A stretch of 64,000 nucleotides of DNA from Carposina sasakii (Eukaryota; Arthropoda; Insecta; Lepidoptera; Carposinidae). Numbering within the stretch: position 1 is the first letter of the stretch; each line of letters opens with the position of its first letter. The stretch lies in the NCBI GenBank assembly GCA_014607495.2, contig CP053160.1, forward strand, positions 4,030,001 to 4,094,000, written 5' to 3'. Below the pieces are notes generated by a model. That model made no database searches, was not told the origin of the DNA, and was given only the letters and a program-made list of their open reading frames with translations. This document shows, one piece after another, positions 33,062-44,122 of this stretch. Made by a program: the position numbers and the translations under genes.

Positions 33062-36000
33062 CTACACTTCTTGAATTCCGTCTCTTTTGACACCGTAATA
33101 ATCTTCCAGGGTATCGTAATTTTCGTCGTTATTGGATTCCGCTCCCCTTGTTTCAATACTAGACCTGAAAAAGTACCAAAATATTAGAAAGCACTCATAA
33201 GTAACCCATAGTTTTAATGTCTCATTATAGCATCTGTGTAGGTACCGGAGTCGGATAAGCTTAGATTATATGATTGACTTACAGAATCCTACAAATAAGG
33301 TTAGAGATTGTCAAAAACTCACACTAAAAACGATCAAAAATCATTCAATGTTACTAACTTCGCGAATTCTGTAGTTGCTTTCGCTTCCTGTTCTCTTTGT
33401 GCAGTTCTACTTGGACTTGGTTTACTGGTGCTTGTTGTTGTTGTCGTTACTGCTTCTTTATGAGCATTTTCCTTTAAAAAGTTACTATAATTATAAAAGT
33501 AATTTCTTTTATTCAATTGCTTAACATCTTTATTAACATAGTTTCTTGAAGGCTGATTAACGCTCACATTTAATGTCGGATTATCGATCTCGATTTTACG
33601 TTAGGAGTTATGAAAAGATAGGCAATATCTACTTCAACATTCTTCATTTTCAATCAACGGGTTGACCTAAGTCTAGGTGTATAACCTGCATATGGCGTCC
33701 GCTACGCTGATCATCTCAATACAGCAATGCTGCTGAATGGACAGCGGACGCTTCAAATAGTTTTACGTATAAATCATCATCATAACCTTATTTATTTAAA
33801 GAAAAAACCCGATTGCGTAAAAATCTGTCCAGTGATACTATTACGACTAAGACTCAAGCTCAAAAGGCGAAAAGCCGTTTAGGCTCTTTAGAGCGTGACA
33901 AAGACATATACCAACTTACATTAGGTACAAACATACACTCAAAAAACATAACCTTTCTTTTGGCGCATTCGGGTAATAAACACCTTACTTGTATTCCCTC
34001 TAGAACTTGTGTGTAGCCCTCTATGTTAGGATTGTTCAGTCGTCGGTTCCTGCCATACAAGGCAGACGTGTTATCCAAATGTCTAAAATAAAGACAGAAT
34101 ATATAGTCTTGGTGGTCACCATATGTATATCATCAAACTCTTGAAAAATCACCAATCTAATGGTGCCTTTTGACCATATAATGGAGTGAAATATACAAAT
34201 TTCTTTGTGAACTTAATCATAAAATTGTTCTCTTAAATCACTTTCATATTCATAATATAATTTTAAATATATATCTTTATACAAAATAGAGATTTACAAA
34301 AGTTTGAACTTTTTACTCACAGCGATGCAGTAGTATATTTATCTGATTTTTTCTTACGAATATCAATAAAATACATAATGGCATAATTATTTTCAAATAA
34401 ATCTGTCCATAAGTTTAGTAGACGGACTACTCGAATGCCAACTGAAACAATAAGACGATAGAGATTATATTAAAACAATAATAAGGTAATAGGTTCAGGC
34501 TTCTGCCGTTGCTATCTATAGGTATATATTTTTTTAAAACTGAATCTTATTTAAAATGATTATGTTTAGGCCCTAAACAAAAAAGTTGGAACTCTTGGAA
34601 TACTGCACCCATACATTTAGAGTCGGTGCAATATGTACTCTTCTTTCTTCCTTCTTCATACCTATTATCCGTCATCTTGTTACTCACTCAGTACAAACAT
34701 ATGCTTGGATATCCTCTCTCACACAGTCCATCCAACACTTTTTCTTCTAGTTTCTCTATTTCCACCCACATTCATGTCCGAAGCTCCCTGTAAAATATGT
34801 CTTTCTTCCTATCACTTTATATGCCCGTAGGTACCCTGTAAGTAACTTGTCTGTGATCGGCGCAACTTTCAAACTTCCTCCTTAATATTCAATCCTTATC
34901 TTATACATTCTTGTAACACCACACATCCATCTCATTTTTCACATCTCGCTTACATGAACTTACTTTTCCTCATTCTTCTCTACGACTCAACATTATTAGA
35001 TCCATTTAGGTGATCAAAAATTAAAAGATATAGGTATATATACTCAAATGCGACTCTTCGTCTACTAACGCTTTTAATATTATATACCTATATTTTAAAA
35101 ATCGTAGAAGGTAGGTTCATATTCAAACACTTAGATTAATGATTGGTCTTCGCTCCGCTCTGACGGAATCATTATTCTAAGTTCAAACATAATTTTGCTG
35201 TAATACCAAATTATACCTATAAATTATAAAATTTTACTAACCATCGCAGTGTATAACATAATTTTTGCATTGGCAAAATTTGATAGTAGATTGGTTGCTT
35301 GACGCCCAATATGGCTCTTCGTTTTTAAAGAAATGCCCATGTTCCTCACACACTGAAAAGATATTCTAGTATTTAAATGTTAACGCAGATTACTTCTTTA
35401 GGTATTTTAACATAAGGATTTTATAAGAGCGGCCGCAGCCCTTCATCTACGTTAACTTTATAGGTAATTACCATTTTTCTCGTTCCCGAGGTAATTTTGC
35501 AAAATCCTCAAGTATCCAAGATTAGCGGTTTAGGCTGTTCGTTGATGTATATCAGTCATTCAGGACAAACCATTTTGTATGTGTAGGTATATAATTAAGT
35601 ACCTACAGTAACATTGATAAGTACTTACTATTATCTAACAACATGCTTGAAGTTGTTGTGTTACTACTCGATGTGTCTGGTTTAGTACTATTGGCTGGAA
35701 AAAAGTCATTATGAATATTTATAATCAGCCAGAACTGCAAGACCACGAAGAAGTTCCCAGAGCTAGGGGGAAATCCCATCAGACCTGTGTAACTAGACTG
35801 CGCTACGAAAAAGCTGCCATATTGAATATGCTTCAATAGATAATGAATGCAAGAATGTATGAAGATCTTACAGAAAACATGAACCAGTGAGAAATTGTAT
35901 CCAAAGACGACACCTGCTGCCACTGCTATTGCCAGCAAACATACCACCACCACCATGATTATTACTGACATCAAATACGACCAGCATCTGGGAAAATATC

Positions 36001-36119
36001 AGATGAAACAAGAATATGAAAAGTATTTATTTTCTTTTAAATAAGATCACGTATAAGTTAGTTACGAACCTTGCTAATAACTTACAAATCCAAGGAATAC
36101 AATAACAAAAATAGCACAT
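33062..36119 (-). CDS. TMV-C: type II membrane protein with VWC-like half-domain and long tail
   Basis: Eight exons on minus, in order: 36070-36119, 35872-35987, 35629-35694, 35242-35352, 34321-34342, 33989-34082, 33359-33588, 33062-33164. The sum is 792 nt, 263 residues. Exon 1 is MCYFCYCIPWICKLLAR, five Cys in 13 residues. Exon 2 gives CWSYLMS, a Val-rich helix and AGVVFGYNFS. The stalk has NST and NTT sequons. Residues 78-114 give C...FF...W...C-x-C-x5-C, a VWC half-domain lacking one Cys. The tail has a YNYSNFLKE region, a run of five Thr and an end with YDTLEDYYG, resembling the end of TMV-A. The first donor (AG|GTTCGT), the acceptor at 34342 and the acceptor at 33588 are weak; the rest are good. 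It diverges head to head from TMV-E. Confidence 0.7.
34090..35230. other. Introns of TMV-C
   Basis: Apart from the 22-nt exon at 34321-34342 I see no coding sequence and no recurrent repeat here. Confidence 0.4.
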
Positions 36120-36350
36120 TAGAGTTCTAGCTCTTTCTATCTATATTTACAGGTCATTGCAATAAGTTATTATAATTTTATGAACAGCAATCGCTAAAGT
36201 AAATATTTAGAAATATTTGAAGTACAGATTTGAAGTCACTTCTTCAAGTATTTTCTCAGAATTTGACAGTACAGAACATAAACAAGATTTTTTTTCAGAA
36301 TCAATCGAATCAAGAGACGACAGAATAAATCATAATCGTAAGTGATTATA
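36120..36350. promoter_or_regulatory. Bidirectional promoter region between TMV-C and TMV-E
   Basis: Only 231 bases separate the start codons of two divergent genes. The stretch is AT-rich. A T-run plus CAG acceptor-like site lies near 36298, so the TMV-E leader might be spliced. No certain TATA or initiator was assigned. Confidence 0.45.
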
Positions 36351-38896
36351 ATGGTCCAGGTTCATTGTTCAGGTAATGTACGGACAATGTGGTATATTGC
36401 CATTAGAGAGTAAGTATATACTTTGATTGCCATTCTTATACCAACTATTACTGCCTGTGCCAAACTCGTGCCAAACTATCAGTATTCAAGTATGATTCAA
36501 GATCACACAAACACCACTGCTGTTTCTATTGTACCGTACCATGTAAACAGCGATTTATTGATTTCATCAGGGATTTGGTATCTTCTCTGATTTCATTGTG
36601 ATATTTTATAAGGTGTATTTCATTTGATCAAAGAGAAACAACATTTAACCGAAATGTGACCACCTGTGGTCACAACCAGTGTGGTCAACCATGCCATGAC
36701 TAACATTGCTACTCATTTAATTTTTACATTATTTCTGTCATTATTTTCCACGTGTGTTCTTGAGTGTTTTCTTCTGTTACGTAATGTCAGTTACATAAAC
36801 ATATCTCTACTTAGTCTGTGCATATACATAAATAAATAATAGATGGACAAGATGAATAAGTCGAAAATCTAGTTTAATTTAGTTATCGCTACATTAAAAA
36901 GGTTGATGTGAAATTGAATTTTAATTTCAAAATTTACAAATAGCTTTCAGGTTTGGTACTTTTTTATTGCGAGCCCATAATCACCTGGCTTTATTTGTCG
37001 GCCTAAGGCTAGCCAGACCTCCTAGAGTATATAGTGTTCTGTGAGCCAGATAGCCAGACTCTCATTGGAGTCTCTGCTTTTCCGCCGTTAGTAATAGCCC
37101 TATGTCGTGAAGGTATGTTGCACCACGACATTGACCGATGAAAATTCTGGGCAGCCTCAGTTTTCAACGGAATCCACTAAGCTGTAAAACTCTACGTTCT
37201 ACACAAAAAAAGCTGGTCAATGATTGCACCCAAATCAGATAAATGAGAAATAATGTGCTTCTTTTTATTATCATTGCTGAGAAAATGCTTTAATTTAACT
37301 TTAAGGTAAATATCCCCTTTTCTTTTCTATTTTCTTCTGAGCCTCTGTAAACTTAAAGGTACAACAACATACAACTCGTAACGTTAATATTATTCTTGCG
37401 CATAATGTTCGGAGACACCATATATGAGTCTACACACTGTCAGAGGATATAAAGCATAAAAAAATCACTCCTGAAATTACAAATTATGTGGCTGAAATCG
37501 TGGAAGATCGTTAGATAGTATCCTTTCCTTTAAACTTTAGCCTTAACTAATTGTTTTAGATTCTGGACGTTCTTTCTAGCGATAGTCATCGCAGCTACTA
37601 TAGTCATCATATTTATTTGTGCATGTCTAGCAGGCGTCATGCTTGGCTATAATTACTCACTGTCCGAATTTTTCCTAGGTGAGAGCAAGCTTTCAATTCC
37701 TTCTCCTACTTTAGGGATCACATACCTATATTTTGGAGTTGGTATGTTTGCTTATTGTGTCTATTGTGTGTTTATTTGTACTTCTATAGACGTGAAATAA
37801 TAATAATAATTGCTTCTTTGTATTTAAACTGTAAACTAATCGTCGCCTACCTAAACTTTTCATAATTTCCTTTTCAGTTCCAAAGAATAATACAGCAAAG
37901 CCGGGAATAATCCCACGTAAGATAATTATATCCATTAGACAATTTTCTTTCAATCTTTAATCACCTTCCACTTATAAATATTACCTACTTTCTTTTCAGC
38001 ACGGGAAGTAATCAGACGTAAGAACTAATATTATGTAAAGCCTAGACAAAAATGCCTGAGTCAGAAATTAAGTCCCTATTACCTAAGGCTGATTCAGTAT
38101 TGGTCTGCCCAAGGCGCGAAGTCTTTGGTGTGCTCACGTTCAAGGGACTAGGTGTCTAATTTTGCATCACCCTACGCCAACTAAACACTGAATCAGCTCT
38201 TCTTTGAGTTTCTAATATTATAGCAAACTCTGTCTATTTTCATTATGGGTCCACTCGCACTATCTCACTTTAGCTGCGGATTAATTTGAAATAGGTCTCT
38301 TTCTATTTGTGCTAAATTGATAAGGAAGACAACTAGTGTACTATACGCAGATAAAACCAAATTTATAGTTGTAGTATGGTTAGACGTTTGATATAAGCTA
38401 CGGGTATATGTGAGCCTTGCTTTTCTATATTCGCGAGGCGCGAGACTGAGAAACGGTCTGCTTTTCAATGACTTATTTGGAGTTCCTCCCTATTATTTGT
38501 ATAAATCAAAAGACGAACATGTCTACTATTTCCACTGTAGGCAAGAACAGTTTAAGATGCTCTTATGGAGGCAAAATATTTTTTATCTTCTAGGATCATG
38601 TACATATTACGGACAGGAGCTTCCACACAACAATCTTGGCTATAGAAAAGGGACAAAAGCTGGAGAAGAGTACTATTTCTATTGTGACAATGGAGAAATA
38701 TACGAAAAAGGTGATTTTGCCTCAATAATTTTTCATTTGGTTAAAGATCCGAATCCATTTCATGATAAAAGAATGTTTGTTAATCTACCTCGTTGCCTCA
38801 TCATACTCCCAACTTTAAACTGACATTTTGTAATTAATAATGTGAATTTTAGACCGAAGTACGATCAGATTTTCTAATGACAACTTTCTTGTCTAA
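36351..38896 (+). CDS. TMV-E: type II membrane protein with eroded VWC-like domain
   Basis: Six exons: 36351-36409, 37560-37678, 37878-37916, 38000-38017, 38594-38710, 38853-38896. The sum is 396 nt, 131 residues. Exon 1 reads MVQVHCSGNVRT; its C-S-G lines up with C-S-G in TMV-B exon 1. The TM exon gives F-W-T-F-F, a helix and AGVMLGYNYS. Two tiny stalk exons (39 and 18 nt) follow, the first with sequon NNT. The domain exon (residues 79-117) has SCTYYG and YFYCDNG, keeping two of the VWC cysteines. The last exon adds 14 residues. If the donor after 38710 is not used, the frame runs on to a stop at 38823, giving an alternative end. AATAAA follows at 38987. Function unknown. Confidence 0.72.
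36420..37550. other. TMV-E intron 1
   Basis: About 1.1 kb with no recognised repeat apart from a reverse 'gggatttggtatct' piece near 36570 related to 29190. Confidence 0.35.
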
Positions 38897-38986
38897 GGTG
38901 GTGAAATAACCTGCTTCCATCTAGCACCCAGCTCCGAAATATGTGTTCCAACTCAAGATGATTATTGAATCAGCTCCATTTTCATA

Positions 38987-39025
38987 AATAAAAGGCTTAA
39001 CATAAAAATCTTAGTTTCATTTATT
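38987..39025. terminator. Facing poly(A) signals of TMV-E (+) and TMV-D (-)
   Basis: AATAAA on + at 38987-38992 and on - at 39020-39025. Cleavage downstream of each would make the two convergent transcripts overlap in their 3' ends. Confidence 0.55.
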
Positions 39026-39136
39026 TTAGTAGTCACAAACGATATAGGATACCTTAAAAACGTTCTTTTTAATATATCACTCATATAACCTTAACAAGAT
39101 TTTAGATAATTATGTATGAATGTGGTTAATTAGACA

Positions 39137-42100
39137 TCAATTTTTCATTGAATCAGGTTTCTGTGCTTCATTCTGCAAGTTAGCAGTCTCTCCAGGCCTA
39201 AACATTGCTTGGATATTCTCTGAAATAATATTATAAAATCACCTGCAAAATTTGTTTAACCTATCTAATCTATATAGATACGTAAGTTCGTACTATTTGT
39301 ACATATAAAATTCTTTGTCCTGAATAACTGGAATTCGGATTCTAAATGATACAGAAAAGTGATTCAAAACAAAGCATGTCTGTATATCCATCTTACTTAA
39401 AATGTACTTAAATACTATGCCATCTACTTATAAAACTGGTTCGATTCAACTACGATATATGAAGGCATGAACGCGTGTCAGGTCTTTTATCTGGTTTTAG
39501 AAAGTACTACTACTGAGTGTATTCACATCGCACCAATAGTCATAGTGGCGATTGATATTGAGAAATTACATATATACTTAATATGATATATTAAATAGGT
39601 TATCATGAACGCTAAAAATATGAAATAAGTACCCAAAGTCCTCAGTTTGTGTGAATATACAGACGTCATCTGCGTTGCACGATACAGTCCCTGCTGGTTT
39701 AAAGAAATTATTATAATTACATATTACCCGATATTACTTGATAGTAGATAGTCCGTGGGTATCGTACGAGGCGATTAAGGGTTTCCGGGAGGCGGGCAGC
39801 AGCGCCTCCCGTGCTGACAACATAGTCCGAAAATCACATTGCGGTCACCAACCCGCCTGCCCAGCGTGGTGACCCCCCTTGTGGCGTGCCTGGAGGAGGC
39901 CTACGTCCAGCAGTGGACTGCAATAGGCTGAAGATGATTACTTGATAGTATAATATAGATAAATTGTGCATCCTACTTCTTACTTCCTAGTATATGTAAA
40001 AGTTTGTAGGTACAAATGTTTGGTGAAATGAGATGCAGCTCATGTATTCTAGTACAGCTCCGCATTATTTAGGACAGCACTTTGTTAAAAAAATATACAG
40101 GGTTAAAAAACTTTCTTAATGGACTGCTTGTGATCTCTACCTAGCCTCGAGTTAAAAGAAATTAAAGTAACTAAATTACTTACTTTGTACTGTCACCCAA
40201 CCATCATGACACCTGTACATTGACTTCAAATTCGAGTTTGTCGTAAAATTCCTCCACATAGTGCGATGAAAGAAGACTTTTTCACTCCATAAGCATCTTT
40301 GAGGATGAGCTGATGAATCGTAAAATAATAAATACATATAAAATCATGCCCATTATGTCCAAAGAGGTTGGGTTAGGTTAGGTTAATGTATAAATTCCCA
40401 CTTTACACGAATTACTGCCAGAGATAGACGTATACAGAATGTAACAGAAAGGGTATGTTAAGCGAAAATATATGTAAATAGCCCACTATAGAGAACCTAT
40501 TTCCAAAATTTGAGACTCGATGTCTAATGTTTACTTTTCAAGATTGTATGAACATTCCTGAGTTGTTTCGGAATTCTCCATACTATCTGGAAAAATAAAT
40601 ATGTGATTTCGAGCCTGAAATTTTGTGGGTAGGTTCCTTTCGGTGGGCTATTTACATAGCTTTTCGATTAACATACCCCTTTTGTTACACCCTGTATATA
40701 GGTACACTATACACACGGATGACCCCGATATGGGGTAGCCAGAACTGCATGATGAGCAGAGACAGATGAAAATGATCAGTGATAGGTTGCTAGTTTATCG
40801 CCTGAGAGAATGTTACCTTAGTCGACTCTTACGACTTACACGAAAGAAAGGAAATGTTCAGTTAAAAAAATATGTACTTACGGGGAATAGTAGTTATTGT
40901 TTTATTGCTTATCTCTGAAAAATATGGAAATATTCGTTACAAGTCAATAAAAATCTAGCTTCAGGTTAAACATAGTACATAACCTACTTGATATTAGTAC
41001 CTATGTACCTACACTTACTTGATATATTATCTACTAGTTACCCGCCCCGACGTCGCACAGGTTCCATGCTGATACTCTACACAACCTTCCTCTTGAATCA
41101 CTCTATTTAAAAAAAAAATCAGTAGTAGATCTAATCATACATAGGGACAGACAGATATCGGGAAGCAACTTTGTTTTATACTATGTAATATTTAGGCACT
41201 TACTTGATAGTACATCAACCTCAGACAATGTATAGTTGAACCCTAGGATGTATCCTGCTACACATGCCACTAATATAGTTAGTAATACAGTTGTTATAAT
41301 GCAACAAGTCATAAATAATGTCCAGCATCTGGGAAAAAATATTTCAATCAATCAATATTTATTTGCACTAAATGTGTGTAGAAATAAATATTGTTAATTG
41401 TATCCACATTAATAAGTCCTACATGACGATGATGATGATCTCCGACCGTATTTCGGCCAAGGCGACCAATCTCTACGGAGATTGGCCAGGTACGCAGGAG
41501 ATATTACAGTGCACAAGTGTGTGCGCAAACACAGATGCACTCTCTATTCCGTTACTCTCGTAGTCCGATGTGACGATGTGACATGACCGGGGAGAGATCA
41601 GGCGCAGAACCAACGGTTTTACGTGCTTTCCGAGGCACGAGATAAGTGACAATCAAGTCCTACATATTTAGTCATCTAACATGAAAATTCTATAAATTTG
41701 TAAAAAAAGTTTATCATCATCGGCCTATTGCAATATACCGCTAGACGTTGGCCTCTCCCAGAACATGCCACAAGGCTCGATCTCCCGTTTTCGCCATCCA
41801 ATTACTAGCAGCTGCCTTCTTCAAGTCTTCGGTCCAACTGGCCGGAGGGCGTCCAACGCTACGCTTTCCTAGGCGCAATTACTACCAAAAGTTGTTTTTC
41901 TTACCAACAATTTACAAAATTAATTCCTCCCAGAGTTACCACTTCTTATGAATGGTCTGTTACGCTCGTAGCAGTTACGGGTATCGACCTCCGGAAATCT
42001 CAAATTATCAATATAAAACTCTTCTGTTTCGGAGTGACTGATTAACGCACAGGTGAAACAGCTTTGTAATCATGGAGAACAAATAAAAGAGGAGCAGTGG

Positions 42101-42699
42101 CTAAGTATATTTTCATACTTAAAATAGTGTGCCGCGGAGCGGGGGTGAAGTATGGACGAGGGGAGCATTGAAACTATTGTAGCCCTGCCCATTTACATAA
42201 AAACCACCTTGTAGTGACTAGACAAGCTACTTGCTCATTATCAATATGGTTCAAGATTGTTTTACTAGTGCAGTTAGTCATCACTAGATGGCAATATTAT
42301 ACTACGTTTTAGTAATAAAGTCCCTTGATAAAAGCGCTAGAGTCTTTGTAATTTTAATATGGTTACATTGCAGAGCACTAGCGTGTGGTTACAGCTACTG
42401 CATTACACTGGCGCTGAAGCTCCGCCCCTATCATGACGTCATGGCCTCACGATTGCCACACGACTCACTTTATATGTCCCACCTCCTCTTTTATACCTTC
42501 TTCATGTTTGTAATACTCAGCCATGCATATTCCTTGGCGAGTATAGGTAATGAACATAAAGATATCCTGACATTCCCACAAGAACGAAAACTGTATAGTT
42601 TGTGAAGTCGAGGATCGCTGCTAGTTGTAAGAAAAAAGATAGAGCTTACCTCATACAACATTTGCAACCCCATCCAAGAGTAGAAAATATACCACACAT
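39137..42699 (-). CDS. TMV-D: type II membrane protein with eroded VWC-like domain
   Basis: Minus-strand exons in order: 42650-42699, 41204-41328, 40882-40914, 40184-40309, then a terminal exon from 39219 downward. Exon 1 reads MCGIFSTLGWGCKCCM and ends AG in phase 2. Exon 2 gives CWTLFMT, a helix and AGYILGFNYTLS. Exon 3 is an 11-codon stalk with sequon NKT. Exon 4 (residues 70-111) has RCLWSEKVFF, sequon NFT and YRCHDGW. Two endings fit: direct splicing to 39137-39219, or inclusion of 39633-39693 (with TVSCNADDVC), which shifts the frame so that the stop lies at 39198. Both give 138 residues. The second would restore further cysteines at the place of the later VWC ones. Function unknown. 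Confidence 0.68.
39757..39938 (-). repeat. Repeat family R2, reverse copy
   Basis: In TMV-D introns. Runs from 'cgtgggtatcgtacgaggcg' to 'cagtggactgcaataggctg'. Confidence 0.75.
40705..40862 (+). repeat. Repeat family R4 copy
   Basis: In the TMV-D intron before exon 4, inverted relative to the gene. Carries 'agccagaactgcatgatg' and 'gtcgactcttacgact'. Confidence 0.6.
41128..41200 (-). repeat. Fragment of the Helitron-like family at 61645
   Basis: Reverse match to the 'ccctatgtatg' region, next to the TMV-D TM exon donor; compare 16438. Confidence 0.45.
41712..41785 (+). repeat. Diverged R2 5' end
   Basis: In TMV-D intron 1. 'cggcctattgcaatataccg' and 'catgccacaaggct' are diverged R2 blocks. 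Confidence 0.5.
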
Positions 42700-42709
42700 T
42701 ACTACGTGT

Positions 42710-43980
42710 TTGTTTGGTAGTTTGATTAATGGTTTTTCTTAAAGACCTTAAAGGTCTCATTGACTGATTTATCAAAATTATTAATTGGTATGAATAATTC
42801 TGTAAAGACAGAACAATAATAAAGAGTTAGAAAAGTAGATAACCACATTCTCATTTCTTATGAAGATTGAATTTTACTGTGACAATAAACAATAGGACAT
42901 GTTGGTCATAGTTGGTGTACTATAGGGGTACGAGTACTGCTGGGTTCGACAAACACCTTAAGGTCCCCAAGCCAACCTCACCTGTGTGTGCTGGACCCTG
43001 CTATAACGGACGAGGCTTTGACGGTAGCAACTTGTGGGTAACTAGCTGTTGCCCGTGACTTATCCGCTTGGACTACAAAATCTGGCCTGTTCTTCTCCGT
43101 TACTCCCAACCATATGACTGCGAAATTTCAAGAAGATTGGTTTAATCGTGAAGGGATAACAAACAAACAAACTTACCTTCGCATTCAAAATGTTAGTACA
43201 TAGTTCAATTAGGATACCTCTATAGATTGTTGCATTTGTGCCCAAAACGCTACGGAAGTGGCAAGTCTGTCTGGTGATATGCACACTTCTGTTACAAACT
43301 TACCTATAATTCATCTAAGTTTGTTAACAGGCTTACAGGTTATGGTTTTATTATTATAACAATTATTTATGTTACATCACTTACTATTGTAATTCATAGA
43401 TTATGTATGTTTATTATAATTATGTATGTTCAAATAGTTAATAAACCAATTCAAGTCAAAAATATTTCAGAAGGATTATCGTAAGGAAATATATAAAAAT
43501 TCTTCTCTTTGCTTTGTTTGACACAAAAAATATATATTTTTTAAATCTAAAATGAAACAAACAAAATCTGAGTTCGTGCTATAAAAAAATTAAAAGTTGT
43601 GTACTATTCAAAGTCTGTAAAGTGGCGGTATCCTTAGGCGGTACGGAGATACCAAATTCCTGTGCGGTACCATATAATCCTATAAAGCTTATCACGGTGA
43701 ACTTTCTCTAATACAAATCTAAACTCGATTATTTATAATCCGTTTCACGATTCGAACGCATAGACGAAGACTACAGTTATTCTCCTTCGTAGAGGAACTG
43801 GAGAAAAGTGGGTGTGTAATTTGCACACTTCTGCCCAACCTCCTTGGCTATAATGGGCGTGAGTATATGTATGAACCTAATTGGTCAGATCCATAGATGT
43901 CGGAAATCTCTGTGGTTAGATCCAATGAGCAAAGTGGTCCACTTTGAAGATCACGCACTTTAGCACGCGGAATGTTTCGT
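42710..43980. other. No gene recognised
   Basis: Spacer between TMV-D and TMV-G. A minus frame at 43060-43284 has no splice context or motif. Confidence 0.4.
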
Positions 43981-43987
43981 GGAACCG

Positions 43988-44024
43988 TAGATTTATTATA
44001 CTAGCGTATAGTATAATAAATCTA
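43988..44024. repeat. Perfect 16-bp palindrome with AATAAA on both strands
   Basis: 'tagatttattatacta' (43988-44003) and its exact reverse complement (44009-44024) flank a 5-base loop. AATAAA occurs on + at 44015 and on - at 43992, so the minus copy could serve as the TMV-G poly(A) signal. 'cgtggaac' lies on both sides as a direct repeat. Confidence 0.7.
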
Positions 44025-44122
44025 TACGTGGAACTGAATATAGTAGTAGTAACTACGAATATCTAAGCCCCCAGGCCCCTACATATCAAAACAAAAAGTT
44101 GGTGCGGGTAATGTGTATTTAA

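Noticed and set aside
33670..33735. Hairpin with 'gcgtccgct' / 'agcggacgc' arms
   Set aside because: Nine-base stem with a ~40-base loop in an intron; too weak to claim an RNA structure.
38410..38823. Single 137-codon + ORF
   Set aside because: It contains the TMV-E domain exon, but upstream it runs through the intron with no start context. The phase-consistent splice model explains the real part.
40370..40385. Interstitial telomere repeat (TTAGG)n
   Set aside because: Only two to three units of ggtta-type sequence; too short to mean anything.
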